Shown here: in pieces, positions 42,755 to 53,900 of the stretch
How positions within the stretch are numbered: the first letter of the stretch is position 1
How the letters are laid out: every line of letters begins with the position of its first letter
Assembly: GCA_018818125.1 (NCBI GenBank)
Contig: JAHISQ010000090.1
Location: forward strand, 1-57,280
Length of the DNA stretch: 57,280 nt
Direction of reading: 5' to 3'
DNA from: Candidatus Rifleibacteriota bacterium
GTDB taxonomy: Bacteria > Muiribacteriota > Ozemobacteria > Ozemobacterales > Ozemobacteraceae
Notes under the pieces: model-generated
Told to the model about the DNA's origin: nothing
Seen by the model: only the letters and a program-made list of their open reading frames with translations
Database searches by the model: none
Program-made: the position numbers and the translations under genes

Positions 42755-43693
42755 ATGAAGAAACTAATGTGTGTACTGATTCTCGTCGTCTTTATCGGTA
42801 GTATGGTAGTAATGACCGGTTGTTTTGGTGGTAGTGACAGTCTCGGACTTACGCTCGGATTTATCGCTATAGCCATCGTCATTGCCAGCAGCGGCGGTGG
42901 AGCAGCACCAGTGTTTGCTGCCAACACCAGAGCTTCGGAGAGACCGGCTATCATGGCCGCCGTTACAAGTTCCAGACGCTTTCGCGGCATAATCAAGAAT
43001 GCTCAAAACGTGGAAATTCCAGCTACTGTCGGATTCAATACAGACGGCAAGCTTACCATTGAAGCATCTGTTACTGCGGACTCAAGCAACGGCCAGTATA
43101 CTGTCGAGGTCTATCCATGTGACGAAAACAATGGCGATGCACCGCTTGCTGATCCAATTTACAAGCATCATTTTGTTAAAAACGTTGCGGCTGGCGCAAA
43201 TGAAAACTACGCAGAAAACCGCGATCTTGCATCAGACACTGCAGCCGCATTGATATACGACAAGTGGACCGACACGAGCAAACCAACTATAGACAAAACC
43301 TACATTGCTCCCGCCGCTATAGTTGCAGTAGCTGCATCGCTTACTCAACAACTCAATGATTCAAAAGTCGGCACCAGTTTTTATCCTTACACCACTACAT
43401 TATGGGATGGCTATGACATCACTGGAATCAGTTATACAGATCCAGCAAAAATGTATTCAATTTCCGGATTTGTAACCCAAAAAGACGGTTTAGCCGGTCA
43501 GGACGGCGTTTCTGTATTTGCCTGTAACAATGCCTACTGCGGTTCAGCAAGTACAACCGTCGGTGTTTACTCAATTAACGTAATACCTGGCTCCTATGAG
43601 GTTTACCCCCAAGCTGCTAATCATACTTACACACAGCAGCAGGTAACAGTCACTGATACAAACGTAACTGGAATCGATTTCCTAGCTCGGTAA
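42755..43693 (+). CDS. Lipoprotein with carboxypeptidase-regulatory-like C-terminus
   Basis: A 312-residue protein with a lipoprotein signal; the lipobox VMTGC puts the lipidated Cys at residue 23. A glycine/alanine hydrophobic stretch (IAIAIVIASSGGGAAP) follows, then a beta-rich domain. The last 75 residues (ISGFVTQKDGLAGQDGVSVF to VTDTNVTGIDFLA) look like a carboxypeptidase-regulatory/CarboxypepD_reg Ig-like fold. It is probably at the inner face of the outer membrane or surface exposed. It is monocistronic, between a -10 box and a terminator. Confidence 0.72.
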   Translation: MKKLMCVLILVVFIGSMVVMTGCFGGSDSLGLTLGFIAIAIVIASSGGGAAPVFAANTRASERPAIMAAVTSSRRFRGIIKNAQNVEIPATVGFNTDGKLTIEASVTADSSNGQYTVEVYPCDENNGDAPLADPIYKHHFVKNVAAGANENYAENRDLASDTAAALIYDKWTDTSKPTIDKTYIAPAAIVAVAASLTQQLNDSKVGTSFYPYTTTLWDGYDITGISYTDPAKMYSISGFVTQKDGLAGQDGVSVFACNNAYCGSASTTVGVYSINVIPGSYEVYPQAANHTYTQQQVTVTDTNVTGIDFLAR

Positions 43694-43751
43694 GAGTTCA
43701 AAGCCATTGGTGGTTTTCTCTTCAGATAGAGGAATCTAACCGTTAGAAACC

Positions 43752-43782
43752 AGCCGCGCCATGCAAATGGCGCGGCTTTTTC
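43752..43782 (+). terminator. Rho-independent terminator
   Basis: AGCCGCGCCAT (43752-43762) pairs with ATGGCGCGGCT (43767-43777) around GCAA, followed by TTTTTC. Confidence 0.95.
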
Positions 43783-43839
43783 ATACGCGATCTCTACGCA
43801 GAAATCACCCAAAAGCGAACCAGCAATTGACGAAAATCT

Positions 43840-45012
43840 GTGAGGTCTGCGTTTAAAGTTGTGTTAACATTAGTGTTAGAGAATAAACGAAAAGGACTAG
43901 AATATATTTTGCAGCAGCACCTTCGATTGAAAATCATTCTACAAATTCTTTTTTTGCTGACCATCGGCTTAAATGTCAGTGCTGGCGAACTACCGTCGAT
44001 ATACAGGGTTGCCTTCGATATTGGCGCTCAATTTTATGACTATCAAAACTATCAGGGTATCCCGTATTTTCATGGCGGACTTGATCTTTGCGCGCCGGCT
44101 GGCACAGAAGTTTTTATGCCGATAGCCGGGCGAGTTACCGTCAACGACTACCAGATCGTCGCTTTAAGAAATCCGCATCAATTCAAATACCTGCGCCGGC
44201 CTTATCTTCCCAACGAAAAGTCAAATACCCGCTATCTTGAGGTTTCAATAGTCGATGAAAAGGGCAATAACTGGATGTTTCGCCACATCGCCCCGAGTTC
44301 AGTGCCAGCCGGCATGTTCAGTGCCGCCAGTAGTGGTGCGATAGTACCGGCTGGCAGCAAAATCGGCGAGGTCGGGCGCTGGATTCAGCCGGTTTTACCA
44401 GAAAAGCGTATGTACAACCACATTCATCTCGAAATCCTGTCACCGGACGGCACTTTCCTTAACCCGACTCAGTTTGTCAGCACAGTAAAGGACTATTACC
44501 CGCCAGTAATTCACAATGTTTATGCGGCTCGACATGGCAGCAATGAAGCGACTTACCTCGACAACAATAACCGCACACTCAGTGGCAATATCGACCTTAT
44601 TATCGGGGTTAACGACCGCATGAACCGCACAGCCTGGCAGCAATCAGTTTATTCGGCTGCATGGTCACTAGATCGTATGAACTCTGTCAGCAGCACAACC
44701 AACTGCCTCCCCGAACGCGAGGTTTTCAGGTTTGACAAACTCCCATTCGTCGGCGAAAGAGTACAGTTGAGCACTACAATTTATCGCGATTCAATCAGAG
44801 CTGACTCGCACGCCGTCATGGCCGATGGTGCCAACGGACCACGCTTTTTTCTGGTCAATCTGACCAGCGGAACCAGCTCAGAAGGCTATTCCCCCAACAA
44901 CCATCTTGACACCACCCAATTGCCTAATGGCCGCTATCGTCTCAACATCAGCGTCAGAGACAGCGCCGGCAACCTCCGCCAGAAATCCGTAGAATTCCAG
45001 ATTAAAAACTAA
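43840..45012 (+). CDS. Exported M23/LytM-type metallopeptidase-like protein
   Basis: The frame opens at GTG 43840 (390 residues), but the true start may be TTG 43909, just upstream of the signal peptide ILQILFLLTIGLNVSAGELP. The first metal site is H-x3-D (FHGGLDLCAPAGTEV, H78 and D82) and the second H-x-H is NHIHLE (H194, H196), so the metal ligands are kept. The domain is interrupted by a long strand region between them. After residue 210 an Ig-like beta domain follows (DNNNRTLSGNIDLIIGVNDR). M23 enzymes cut peptidoglycan cross-bridges. It converges with the FHA gene. Confidence 0.8.
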   Translation: MRSAFKVVLTLVLENKRKGLEYILQQHLRLKIILQILFLLTIGLNVSAGELPSIYRVAFDIGAQFYDYQNYQGIPYFHGGLDLCAPAGTEVFMPIAGRVTVNDYQIVALRNPHQFKYLRRPYLPNEKSNTRYLEVSIVDEKGNNWMFRHIAPSSVPAGMFSAASSGAIVPAGSKIGEVGRWIQPVLPEKRMYNHIHLEILSPDGTFLNPTQFVSTVKDYYPPVIHNVYAARHGSNEATYLDNNNRTLSGNIDLIIGVNDRMNRTAWQQSVYSAAWSLDRMNSVSSTTNCLPEREVFRFDKLPFVGERVQLSTTIYRDSIRADSHAVMADGANGPRFFLVNLTSGTSSEGYSPNNHLDTTQLPNGRYRLNISVRDSAGNLRQKSVEFQIKN

Positions 45013-45016
45013 TACA

Positions 45017-46396
45017 TCAGGCTGGGCGAGATTTGGTGACCAGATACTCGGTGCCGCCCATGTTGAGTTTGTCGCCGGGCTTGATTTGGGTTGGTTTTTT
45101 CAGTTCGTTGCTGTTCAGGCGACAGATATTCGATGTCGTCAGCGGCTTTACCATCATCTTGCCATTATCGAGAAAGATTTCAACGTGCTCGCGGCTGATT
45201 TCTGATGCAGTCAGAACAATCTGACAATCTCTGCGCCGGCCAATCTTTATTATCTCAGACACGGCTTCATAAGGCCGGCCGCTCTCGTCTTCAATCGCAA
45301 AAACCATTTTCAGACGTACCACTCCCTGACCCGTATCTTTGCGAACTTCGCCGACAACTGCCTGAATACCTCTTTGTGGTTTTGGCGACTCGACGACAGG
45401 AACTTTTGCCGACTGTTGTGCCGGCCGCGTCTTATTGGCATCTTCTTCGTCAGACTCGACTGGTATAGCCGTTGCAGGAACAGTGCTTTCGCCTGCGGGC
45501 GCAGCTTTTGAAACTGGCAGAGTATTTTCACCGCTAGGTAATGCCCTGACATCCGGCAATGTGCTTTCTCCTGCTGGAGCAGTAGACATAGCCGGTGCGG
45601 TTTTATCAGCTGCTGGTGGGGGCGGAGGCGCAGTTGACACTGCCGGCTTTTCATCTGAAACACCGTATTGTGCCAGTCTGGCATTAATATTGACCGGTGT
45701 TACAGATTTCTGCTTGCCGGTATTGCCGCCTGATTCAAACTTTGCGGCGGTTGAGGTTGTGGGCGTCTCTACAGCTGGTGCTGGTGCTGGTGCTGGTGCT
45801 GGTGCTGGTGGCGAAGAACTTGAGCCTGCTGCCGGCTCGTCTGGAAAATACATCTTTCTGGCTTTTTCAAGCTCTTCATAGTTCATGAACAGAGATTTGG
45901 TCGACATCATTGCAGGCGCACTCTTCTGATAACGCCACAATTTTACACCCACAATCAGTAACAGCAACCCGGCGCCGAGAATCAGCCATGAATAACCACG
46001 TGAAGCATTGAGCGGTGTCAACACCACCGTAACATTGTGCTCTCCACGAGAGTCTGCATAAGTGATAACAGTGCTATCTGACGAAAGTGGAATAAACTTC
46101 AGCCCATACTGCGCCGCCAGAGTTCCAGACTCGGGCTTGATTTCAAATTCTGCATCACTGACGACCTGAATATCCGGTGTGCCCTGCAGGGCACCCATAA
46201 ATTGAAGCTGCGCAGTGTCGATCTTTACTCTGATCACCTTATCAACCTGCGCATCAGGAGCCAGAGTCGCGACAAAAAGCTCGCCCGGTCGCACTACTGG
46301 CGGAAGCTGCAACTCGGCCGCCAATAAAGCGTAGGCCTGCCCAAAAACGCCAGATACTACAATTAGAGCAACAAAGACCAAGTTACAAAATTTCAT
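45017..46396 (-). CDS. Membrane FHA-domain protein with Pro/Ala repeats
   Basis: A 459-residue protein: signal peptide (NLVFVALIVVSGVFGQAYA), a periplasmic beta domain to about residue 130, a membrane span (SWLILGAGLLLLIVGVKL, 137-155), a cytoplasmic Pro/Ala linker and a C-terminal FHA domain (about 375-455) with IKIGRRRDCQIVL and SEISREHVEI. FHA domains bind phosphothreonine. The linker has repeated peptides PAGESTLP, SGENTLP, PAGESTVP that could be kinase targets or intramolecular ligands. A kinase is encoded 4.6 kb away. It precedes a stop 4 bp from the AsmA-like gene on the same strand. Confidence 0.88.
   Translation of the reverse strand: MKFCNLVFVALIVVSGVFGQAYALLAAELQLPPVVRPGELFVATLAPDAQVDKVIRVKIDTAQLQFMGALQGTPDIQVVSDAEFEIKPESGTLAAQYGLKFIPLSSDSTVITYADSRGEHNVTVVLTPLNASRGYSWLILGAGLLLLIVGVKLWRYQKSAPAMMSTKSLFMNYEELEKARKMYFPDEPAAGSSSSPPAPAPAPAPAPAVETPTTSTAAKFESGGNTGKQKSVTPVNINARLAQYGVSDEKPAVSTAPPPPPAADKTAPAMSTAPAGESTLPDVRALPSGENTLPVSKAAPAGESTVPATAIPVESDEEDANKTRPAQQSAKVPVVESPKPQRGIQAVVGEVRKDTGQGVVRLKMVFAIEDESGRPYEAVSEIIKIGRRRDCQIVLTASEISREHVEIFLDNGKMMVKPLTTSNICRLNSNELKKPTQIKPGDKLNMGGTEYLVTKSRPA
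45774..45809. repeat. GCTGGT hexanucleotide repeat
   Basis: Six perfect copies of GCTGGT (36 bp), read on the minus strand as alternating Ala-Pro codons in the FHA protein linker. Length changes by slippage would stay in frame. Confidence 0.95.
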
Positions 46397-46399
46397 ACC

Positions 46400-49300
46400 T
46401 CACATCCCCTTTTTCCAACCTGGAAACCACTTCATTAATTCTTCGACACTGGCTTTGTGTGGCCGGTGGCCGCCAAAAATTCTTCCGATTACGTTGCGTT
46501 TAACTCGACGCTTAGCCTTCTTTTTGATAGCAGAGCCGATCAACTCAGGTTTATCCCAGCTGCCGCTGACGGTAAGATCAACAAAGGGTATCCCGGTCGC
46601 GCGATCCTGGGCGGTTACTGTCCACTTGCGCAAACGACGGCCAATGTCAGTCTGCCTCAGGCTCTGCGGATTGATCATCAACTTGGCGTCGAGCTGCAGC
46701 GCCGTAGGGTTGAACTCGCTGTTGCCTATTTCCATGCGCAAATGCGGGCCCGCAAAAAGACCATCCGCGATCAGAAGCCGGCCTTTATAAAGATCTTCTT
46801 CGTCGGTGGTAACGTAAAAATTGAGCTGCCCGACGCTAAAATCAGGTTTTTCAAGAAAATCTATACGGTTTTTTCCCATCGCCGAAACGTCTACCAGTGG
46901 CAACGAGGGCAGATGAATATTCTTAAAATTCAGGTTAAAAACAGCATCGCGGTTATCTGGTCCCAGCCAGGCCGCTTTAAAAGTGCCGTCGAGCATGCCA
47001 CGAAAACTTTCGACACCGGCAATCGAAAGTTGTGCAAAATCAATATTCTGCAGAACACCATTGAGATCCATTGTAAAGGGCTTGCCCGGCAAAAACGTTC
47101 CGCGCGCTGCCTCAACGATGATCTGCCCGCCAAGCAATCCGAGAAGCGACTTTTCAATCTGCGCCGTGCCGGTGGTCGGGTTGTAACCAAACTTAATCTG
47201 GCTGCTACCAACGGGCACCGTAAAAACCTGGCCGCCTGCGTCATATTTAACCGTCATTTCGCTGCTGCTGACTTCTGCCTGCAGCTCAGGCGCCCCAATG
47301 GTGCCAGTCAACTGCAGTTTGCCAGCCAGCCAGCCTTCCTGCGGAAATGACAGCGATTTTACCACCATGCCGCCAAGCATTGCCAGCAGATCGGCAGGAA
47401 AAACGCGGTCGAGACTGCCCGTCAAACTAAGTCTACCAGTGCGTGTCGGATCCTCGAGCCAGCCATCGGAAACCTTAATAATTGAGCGGCCGAACTGACC
47501 TGATAGATTTTTAACTCCGATACGCGCATAACCAGAATCAGTGCGCCCAGCAAACTCCAGGTCGGCCGAAAGTTTTTCTATGTCATTCTTAAGTGCGTTG
47601 AACCCAAGCGCAGCATCTTTAAGAGACGCAGTGCCAGTGGCCAGAATCCGATCCGGGGTACCGGCCAGACTGAATTTTCCGGCCAAATCACCGCTCTTAA
47701 CCTGGAGAGCACTAACCAGCGTTTTTGGCAGTAACCCGGCGGCCATAAACTCGTAGACCCTGGCAACGCTCAACCCGCTGAGTTCAGCGTCAAGGCGTTC
47801 AATCTCAGGCTTGAAACCCCGATCCAGGTTTTTAAGATGCGCCTTGCCGTTTATTTTAACGCCGGCATCAAGAATCTTACCGGCAAGGTTCTTGATTTCG
47901 ACCTCGAAAAATCGCGCGTCACGCTTTTCAAATAATGCTTTGCCGGCAAAATCACGGGCCAGCAACACTGCATGCCCACTTTTGCCGAATAGCGGAAAAT
48001 CAAGATTAATCTTCGAAAAACTTACTTCACCACGGCTAGAAGGCGCAGAAAAACTGCCATTAAGATCAGTCTTCGCCGAGAAGTTCCCTGAAAGTTGAAA
48101 AGGTATGGCAAAGTGGCCAATTCTGGCAATCTCAGCCGCCAGAGTCTCAATTTTCTGGCTGCTCAAAGAAATCTTGAACTTTTCTAACTTCTGCTGAGCA
48201 GGCAGTATACGGCCATCTGCCTTGAGTGCAGCGCCAAAAATATGCGAGTCACCCTTGAACGTCAGCTCAGGGCCGCCACCTGTAAATAGATTTTCAATAA
48301 CCACTTCGGCATTGGTCTTGCCGAGATCAAAGGTGACGCCTTTTACCTTAAGCGCAGCATCACCGGCCTTAACAACTGCGAGATAGGCGTTGTTTTCGTT
48401 CTTCAGCTGTATATAAAATGGCAGACGTGCAGAAAACTGTGGCATGCCAAGATTGAGCGTCGGAAACCGCAACCAGCCATCTAGCTGGGGCTGTTCAAGC
48501 GATCCAGATCCCAGAAAGGCGAAATTAAAATTGCCAGTCAGAGTAAATGGGTATTTTCTCATCAGATCAGCGCCTTCTGGCTGAGTTTTAACAGCCTCCA
48601 GCATCCGCGTAAAATTGTCGCCACCGCCTTTGAAGCTCAGAGTCTCAAAAATTTTGTCATGCAGAGATGCCTTTACCTCAAGCTGCATTGGAATTCCAAA
48701 AAAGCCAAGTTTGGCGTCTAATCTGACCTTATCAGGTTTTTCACTTTTTGTTAAATCAAAACGGTCAGTTACCAGAGCCGCGCTCAGATTGTCGGCCCAC
48801 AACATTTTTCCTCGACGCAAAAAGAGCATTTTTTCGATATCAAGATCAATGCGGTTTTCTTCTGTCGCTGAGCTAAGTTTCGCGTTGACCAGGCGCTTAC
48901 CGATCAGCTCTACACGGTCGAAATCCGGGCGGTGCACAAGACCAAGACTTGCCTGCAACCGTTCAGAGGAAATTTCAAACACACCATTGCCACTAGTAGA
49001 AACGACAACAGCTGCTTCATAATCTTTTACAAATGGCGAAACATCCGCAAAAGTGGCACGGCCAGTCGTTTTAATTTCCAGATTTTCTATTTTCGCAAGC
49101 AGATCATCGCAGGTTATAGTGCCCGAAGCCAGTTCGGCGCGCCCATGCAGCTCAACAAAATCTTCAGAATTAGTGCGACTGAGAATCCGGGCCCCATCAA
49201 AATGCATTTCGACAAGACTGCTTTTCCAGTCATCGAGATTGGAAAAACCTGTCGTGATACTTAAAGGCCCGATAATATCAACGCGGCCCAGATAATTCAT

Positions 49301-50857
49301 GATCTGATCACGCTGCTTTGCCGGCAAAAGATTTAGTGGCACCATGCCGGCAGCACTCCCATCTTTGACGATGCCGGCACTGAAATCAAAATTGCTATAT
49401 CTGATCTCTTTGTTGTCGACAGTTCGAATAAATGTAAGATCAGCTGTGCCAGAGTTACGCAAAAGCGTTGCTGAAAGCTGATGCGAGCCAGGAATTAGCC
49501 GCGAATAAGTCGCTGCCAAGGAAAGTTTATCGCCGGCAAGAGCTGATTCAATGCTGGCAGTGATATTAGCTTCGTCTGAATAATTCAACCATCCTGAATG
49601 CAAGTTGTGAATACCGGCTGCGACAAATTCGAGCCGACTGATTGCGGCAACGCGATCTGAGCTCTCGGCAGTTACATTCAGATTCTCGATAACCGGCATG
49701 TATGGCAGGCGAACCTCGGCGCTGGCAAGTTCAAGATTGATCTTAGCGTCATAAACCGGCTTCTGAGCCGCACACGCGAACCTGGCCAGCAGTGTACCGG
49801 CAACATTAAATTCTTCAGGCAGCCATCCTTTGACAAGATCGTTGAACTGCGGCACCTGCAAAACACCATTAAGACCACGAATTCTTTCGGGAAGACTGGA
49901 CTGACGTCGCGCCCAGACCCATTCAAGATTAAGTCTTTCGCGATGGCGACCATCAAAAATATTTACTTTGCGGCCGTCCTGCCCGATGTTTTCGACAGCA
50001 AGGTTGAAATTCTGGCCAAGTGCGTCAAAGCTGATGGTAAAATTGCCATTTTTCTTGAGTCTGGTTACCTGAAATCGCATGTAATCATCTTTTTCTGGCA
50101 ATGAGACGCGTAGAATATGAGAGAAAAAGTCTTCGGCCGGGTATTTGCGGAGCGAAAGATTGATGCCCGACATCTGCCAGGTTTTGGCGGGCAGACAAAA
50201 AACTCTGGCGGCAAAATCGTCGCTGATCAACATATTCGGGTTTGGCACCAGTATTGACAGATTATTCACCTGAATATCTGCCAGATAACGATCTGTCAGC
50301 GTCTGTGCGCGATCCTGCTTTTGCCAGCGCGTTTCATCGACAGGCGCCTTAACCGGTTCAATTGTCGAAAAATCCCAACTCCCCCGCCCTCTTTCGTTTC
50401 GTCTCACGCTCAGCGCCGGGTTATCGACAATGACCTTCTGCAAAATCAGCTTGCCGAAAAAGATGTCGAAAAGAGAGTATTTTAGCGAAACCTTAGGAAC
50501 CGTAAGAACGGTTGAAGCAGAATCAAAATACGGATTCTGAACTAACACATTCTCGATCTCGACACCATAAAGCAGATTGCCTGATATCGAGCCCATGTGC
50601 AGATTGAAACGCCCCTGCGTCAGATTCGGAATAATGCCCTGCTTGATGTGTCCTTCGATAAGATCTGAATTAAGTCTGAAAAAGTTAAAAAAGAAAACGC
50701 TGGCCAGCGCAACAAAAAGCACTGCCACGCCCATTAACAGCCGTCGAAGATGTTTCCGCGATTTTCGGCGTAGCCCTCCAGTATGCTGGTGTTCAAGCTT
50801 GCGCCGGTCAAGTTCACGAACGATACTTTCGAGCCTCTGTGTGTTTTTCTCTTCCAT
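46400..50857 (-). CDS. Giant AsmA/TamB-like envelope protein
   Basis: A 1485-residue protein; ATG 50857 is used, and GTG 50875 is an alternative. A cytoplasmic charged head is followed by one membrane span (MGVAVLFVALASVFFFNFF, about 38-58), then over 1400 residues of repeated beta strands typical of AsmA-like bridge proteins, with an N-terminal AsmA-type motif (RGRGSWDFS; IILQKVIVDNPALSVRR-like) and a C-terminal VSGSWDKPELIG. Such proteins form a hydrophobic groove from the inner to the outer membrane for lipid transport. No BamA/TamA partner is in the window. It is followed 3 bp later by the FHA gene. Confidence 0.78.
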   Translation of the reverse strand: MEEKNTQRLESIVRELDRRKLEHQHTGGLRRKSRKHLRRLLMGVAVLFVALASVFFFNFFRLNSDLIEGHIKQGIIPNLTQGRFNLHMGSISGNLLYGVEIENVLVQNPYFDSASTVLTVPKVSLKYSLFDIFFGKLILQKVIVDNPALSVRRNERGRGSWDFSTIEPVKAPVDETRWQKQDRAQTLTDRYLADIQVNNLSILVPNPNMLISDDFAARVFCLPAKTWQMSGINLSLRKYPAEDFFSHILRVSLPEKDDYMRFQVTRLKKNGNFTISFDALGQNFNLAVENIGQDGRKVNIFDGRHRERLNLEWVWARRQSSLPERIRGLNGVLQVPQFNDLVKGWLPEEFNVAGTLLARFACAAQKPVYDAKINLELASAEVRLPYMPVIENLNVTAESSDRVAAISRLEFVAAGIHNLHSGWLNYSDEANITASIESALAGDKLSLAATYSRLIPGSHQLSATLLRNSGTADLTFIRTVDNKEIRYSNFDFSAGIVKDGSAAGMVPLNLLPAKQRDQIMNYLGRVDIIGPLSITTGFSNLDDWKSSLVEMHFDGARILSRTNSEDFVELHGRAELASGTITCDDLLAKIENLEIKTTGRATFADVSPFVKDYEAAVVVSTSGNGVFEISSERLQASLGLVHRPDFDRVELIGKRLVNAKLSSATEENRIDLDIEKMLFLRRGKMLWADNLSAALVTDRFDLTKSEKPDKVRLDAKLGFFGIPMQLEVKASLHDKIFETLSFKGGGDNFTRMLEAVKTQPEGADLMRKYPFTLTGNFNFAFLGSGSLEQPQLDGWLRFPTLNLGMPQFSARLPFYIQLKNENNAYLAVVKAGDAALKVKGVTFDLGKTNAEVVIENLFTGGGPELTFKGDSHIFGAALKADGRILPAQQKLEKFKISLSSQKIETLAAEIARIGHFAIPFQLSGNFSAKTDLNGSFSAPSSRGEVSFSKINLDFPLFGKSGHAVLLARDFAGKALFEKRDARFFEVEIKNLAGKILDAGVKINGKAHLKNLDRGFKPEIERLDAELSGLSVARVYEFMAAGLLPKTLVSALQVKSGDLAGKFSLAGTPDRILATGTASLKDAALGFNALKNDIEKLSADLEFAGRTDSGYARIGVKNLSGQFGRSIIKVSDGWLEDPTRTGRLSLTGSLDRVFPADLLAMLGGMVVKSLSFPQEGWLAGKLQLTGTIGAPELQAEVSSSEMTVKYDAGGQVFTVPVGSSQIKFGYNPTTGTAQIEKSLLGLLGGQIIVEAARGTFLPGKPFTMDLNGVLQNIDFAQLSIAGVESFRGMLDGTFKAAWLGPDNRDAVFNLNFKNIHLPSLPLVDVSAMGKNRIDFLEKPDFSVGQLNFYVTTDEEDLYKGRLLIADGLFAGPHLRMEIGNSEFNPTALQLDAKLMINPQSLRQTDIGRRLRKWTVTAQDRATGIPFVDLTVSGSWDKPELIGSAIKKKAKRRVKRNVIGRIFGGHRPHKASVEELMKWFPGWKKGM

Positions 50858-50969
50858 AACCCGAAATTTTACCACAAGCTTCTTCTGTGGGCATAAAAAT
50901 TGTTACCAACACCTGGCAAAGTTTTGTGAAACTTGATTTTTTACTGTGCATTGTCGTAGATTAACGGGC

Positions 50970-53900
50970 ATGTTCAAACTAGAACAGATAATTGGCAGAC
51001 ATTTCAAGATTCTGTCGCAACTGGGTGCCGGAGGTATGGGGCAGGTATACAAAGCCCTTGACATTAACCTCGGGCGCGAAGTTGCGATCAAGTTTCTGCT
51101 CGCTGAAATTGCCAAAGAAGAAGAGATCGTTAGCCGCTTTCTCAACGAAGGCAGGGTTCTGGCGACCATCAACCACCCTGCAGTAATCTCCGTTTACGCT
51201 TCCGATGTCGAAGAAGGCGGAATTCCCTTTCTGGTCATGGAATTCGTCGATGGCAAAAGCCTTGGTTGCCACAAAGAGGCGCTTAAAGACGAACCAATAA
51301 CCTTGGTAAACCATTTCATTCAGCTGTTAAGCGGCATACATTCCTGCCACCAGAAAGGCATCATTCATCGCGACCTGAAGCCAGAAAACGTTCTGATTAA
51401 CAAAGAAGGTCAGCTCAAAATAGTTGATTTCGGCATTGCCAAAACGGCGAACCGCCACACCAAAACCGGCATTGCGATCGGCACGCCACATTATATGTCG
51501 CCCGAGCAATGCCTTGGCAAAGCTGACATCACAGCAAAGACTGATGTTTATGCAGCCGGAGTAATGCTTTTCGAAATGCTTACCGGCAGACTGCCATTCA
51601 ATATTGAATGTCATGCCACCGATCCGGCGCTGGCAATTGCACTGATGCACCTAAACGACACCCCTGACTTCAAGGATTTTGCGCAGGTCGTCCAGGGCGA
51701 CAGCTTTAAGGCTCTTATTGCAAAAATGTTGGCTAAAAAGCCAGATGAGCGACCTGAGATACCAGAGATTCTGGAAACCCTCAAGCAGATTCTCAAGCGT
51801 CTGCGTGTTGCCGAGGGACAGACTGACCAGACTACCTCCACAACGGCCACTGTCGGCGAAATATATCAAATCCAGCAGGAACTCGGCGCCGGTGGCATGG
51901 GCAAGGTTTACAAAGCCCTTGACACCTCGCTCAATCGCATTGTCGCGATCAAGGTGTTACACAATACGACTTCCGGCGACAGTCCACTCATTGAGCGCTT
52001 CATCCGCGAGGGTCAGACGCTGGCTACGGTTGGGCACCGCAACGTCATGGGCATTTACGCTTCGGGCCGCGACAATACAACCGGCAGACCTTTCCTGGTT
52101 ATGGAATACATCGAAGGAAAGCCTCTCACGCAGCTTAAGCAGGCAATCAACAAAGACTGCCGACAGGCTGTTCCGATCATGCTGCAGTTGGCCGAGGGCA
52201 TAGCGGCCTGCCATGAGCGCAACATCATACATCGTGATCTCAAGCCTGCGAATATAATCATTACGCCAACCGGCCTGGTCAAGATTATCGACTTCGGCAT
52301 AGCAAAAACCCAGACCAGCCTTACTAAAACCGGCATGACAGTCGGCACACCCGAATATATGTCGCCGGAACAATGCACCGGCAGCCGCAATATTTCGGGC
52401 AAATCTGACATCTACTCGCTTGGCATCATATTCTGGGAATTGATATTCGGGCACGTTCCGTTCAAGGCTGATGGCCAGCATAACGCCGAACTGTCTATAG
52501 CGTTAAAGCATATTGAAGCAACTCTACCGGCTCAGCTCGCCATACCCGACATGACCATGGTACCGATTATTTCACTGGTCAGACGCATGCTTGACAAAGA
52601 CCAGGCAGCGCGCCCGGCAACTTCTGCCATCATCAACACGCTTGAAGACTGGTTAATCGAGCACGCTCCGGAATCGATGCCGCATTCGCCAACCAGCAGA
52701 CGTTCGACCTCGCGCTCAGGGATTTCATCTCTTTCCGGCCTGGTAAATGCTACAGATCAGCCGACCAGCTCAAAAAAATATATACTCCCTGCCGCTCTTG
52801 TCGTGTTGTTAGGAATAGGCGGTCTGGCAATACGCTATGGAACGGGTGGCGACGCCAGCGCTGAAGCTAAAGCAGCCGAGATAAACGAATTGATCAACAG
52901 TCAAAATTTTGTCGAAGCCAGGCGCCAGTTCGATGAGTTTGCCGCTACTGACGAAGGCCGAAAGCACACACCTGCAATCAAAGAGAAGTTTATTCAAGCG
53001 CTTATTGGCACAGCAGAAACTGCTGAAAGCAACAAAGACTATGAAACCGCCATAAAGCTTTTTGGTCAGGCTATTGCACTCGATCCGACCAACCCGAAAG
53101 CAGCCCTGACCCTTTCTCGTCTGCAACAGGAAAAAGAAAAATACGACCGCCTGCTCGCCCGTATAAATGTGCTTAACACGACGGCTCTGGCGCTCATTGG
53201 CAAACTTGAACCGGCTTCTGGCACCCGTGAACTGCAGGCGATAATGCAGGAACTCGAAAGTCTTGATCTGGCCAGTGTAAGCGCAGAAATAAGCGGTGCC
53301 TGGAAAGCACGTTTTATCAATCTCGGCGAGCAATCTCTTTCCAGCAATCCGCAAAAATCACTGGCTTACTACCAGGATCTGCAGAAGTATTTTCCTGACA
53401 CTGAGGGCCTGGAAGATCTGGCTAAAGACGCTGAGAGTCGCGCAAAACAGCAGGAAGAGGGTCTTGCTCAGGCCACCATGCTCAGCACTCTAAAAACGGC
53501 TCTTACAACAGCAATAGACAACTATGTTCCCGGGCAGAAACCAGACCTGATCTGCCAGCGGATCATGAGAGTTCAGGAACTGGGTGACCCCGATGCCGCC
53601 GACGCATTCAGCCGTAAGCTCGGGGAAAAAATCGCCAGCGAAGCTGACAACTGGATCGTCAGCAACCCTTTGAAAGCCATCGCGCTTTTTAGTGAAGCCA
53701 AAAATGCCTGCCCGATCTTGCCGGGGCTCGACACCAAAGTAAAACTCGCCGAAGAAAGCCTGGCAAGCATGCGTTCTTCAGAAGAGATTGAAAAAGAGCG
53801 TAATGACCTCTCTGCAGCTATTGCCCAGCAGATTAAAGCGATCAATCCGCCTGAGTCAATCGAGAATGTGCTGCAAGAAATTGACAGACTCAGCACTTAC

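Noticed and set aside
46457..47350. 297-codon plus-strand frame
   Set aside because: It lies wholly antisense to the AsmA-like gene, which has clear protein features over the same stretch.
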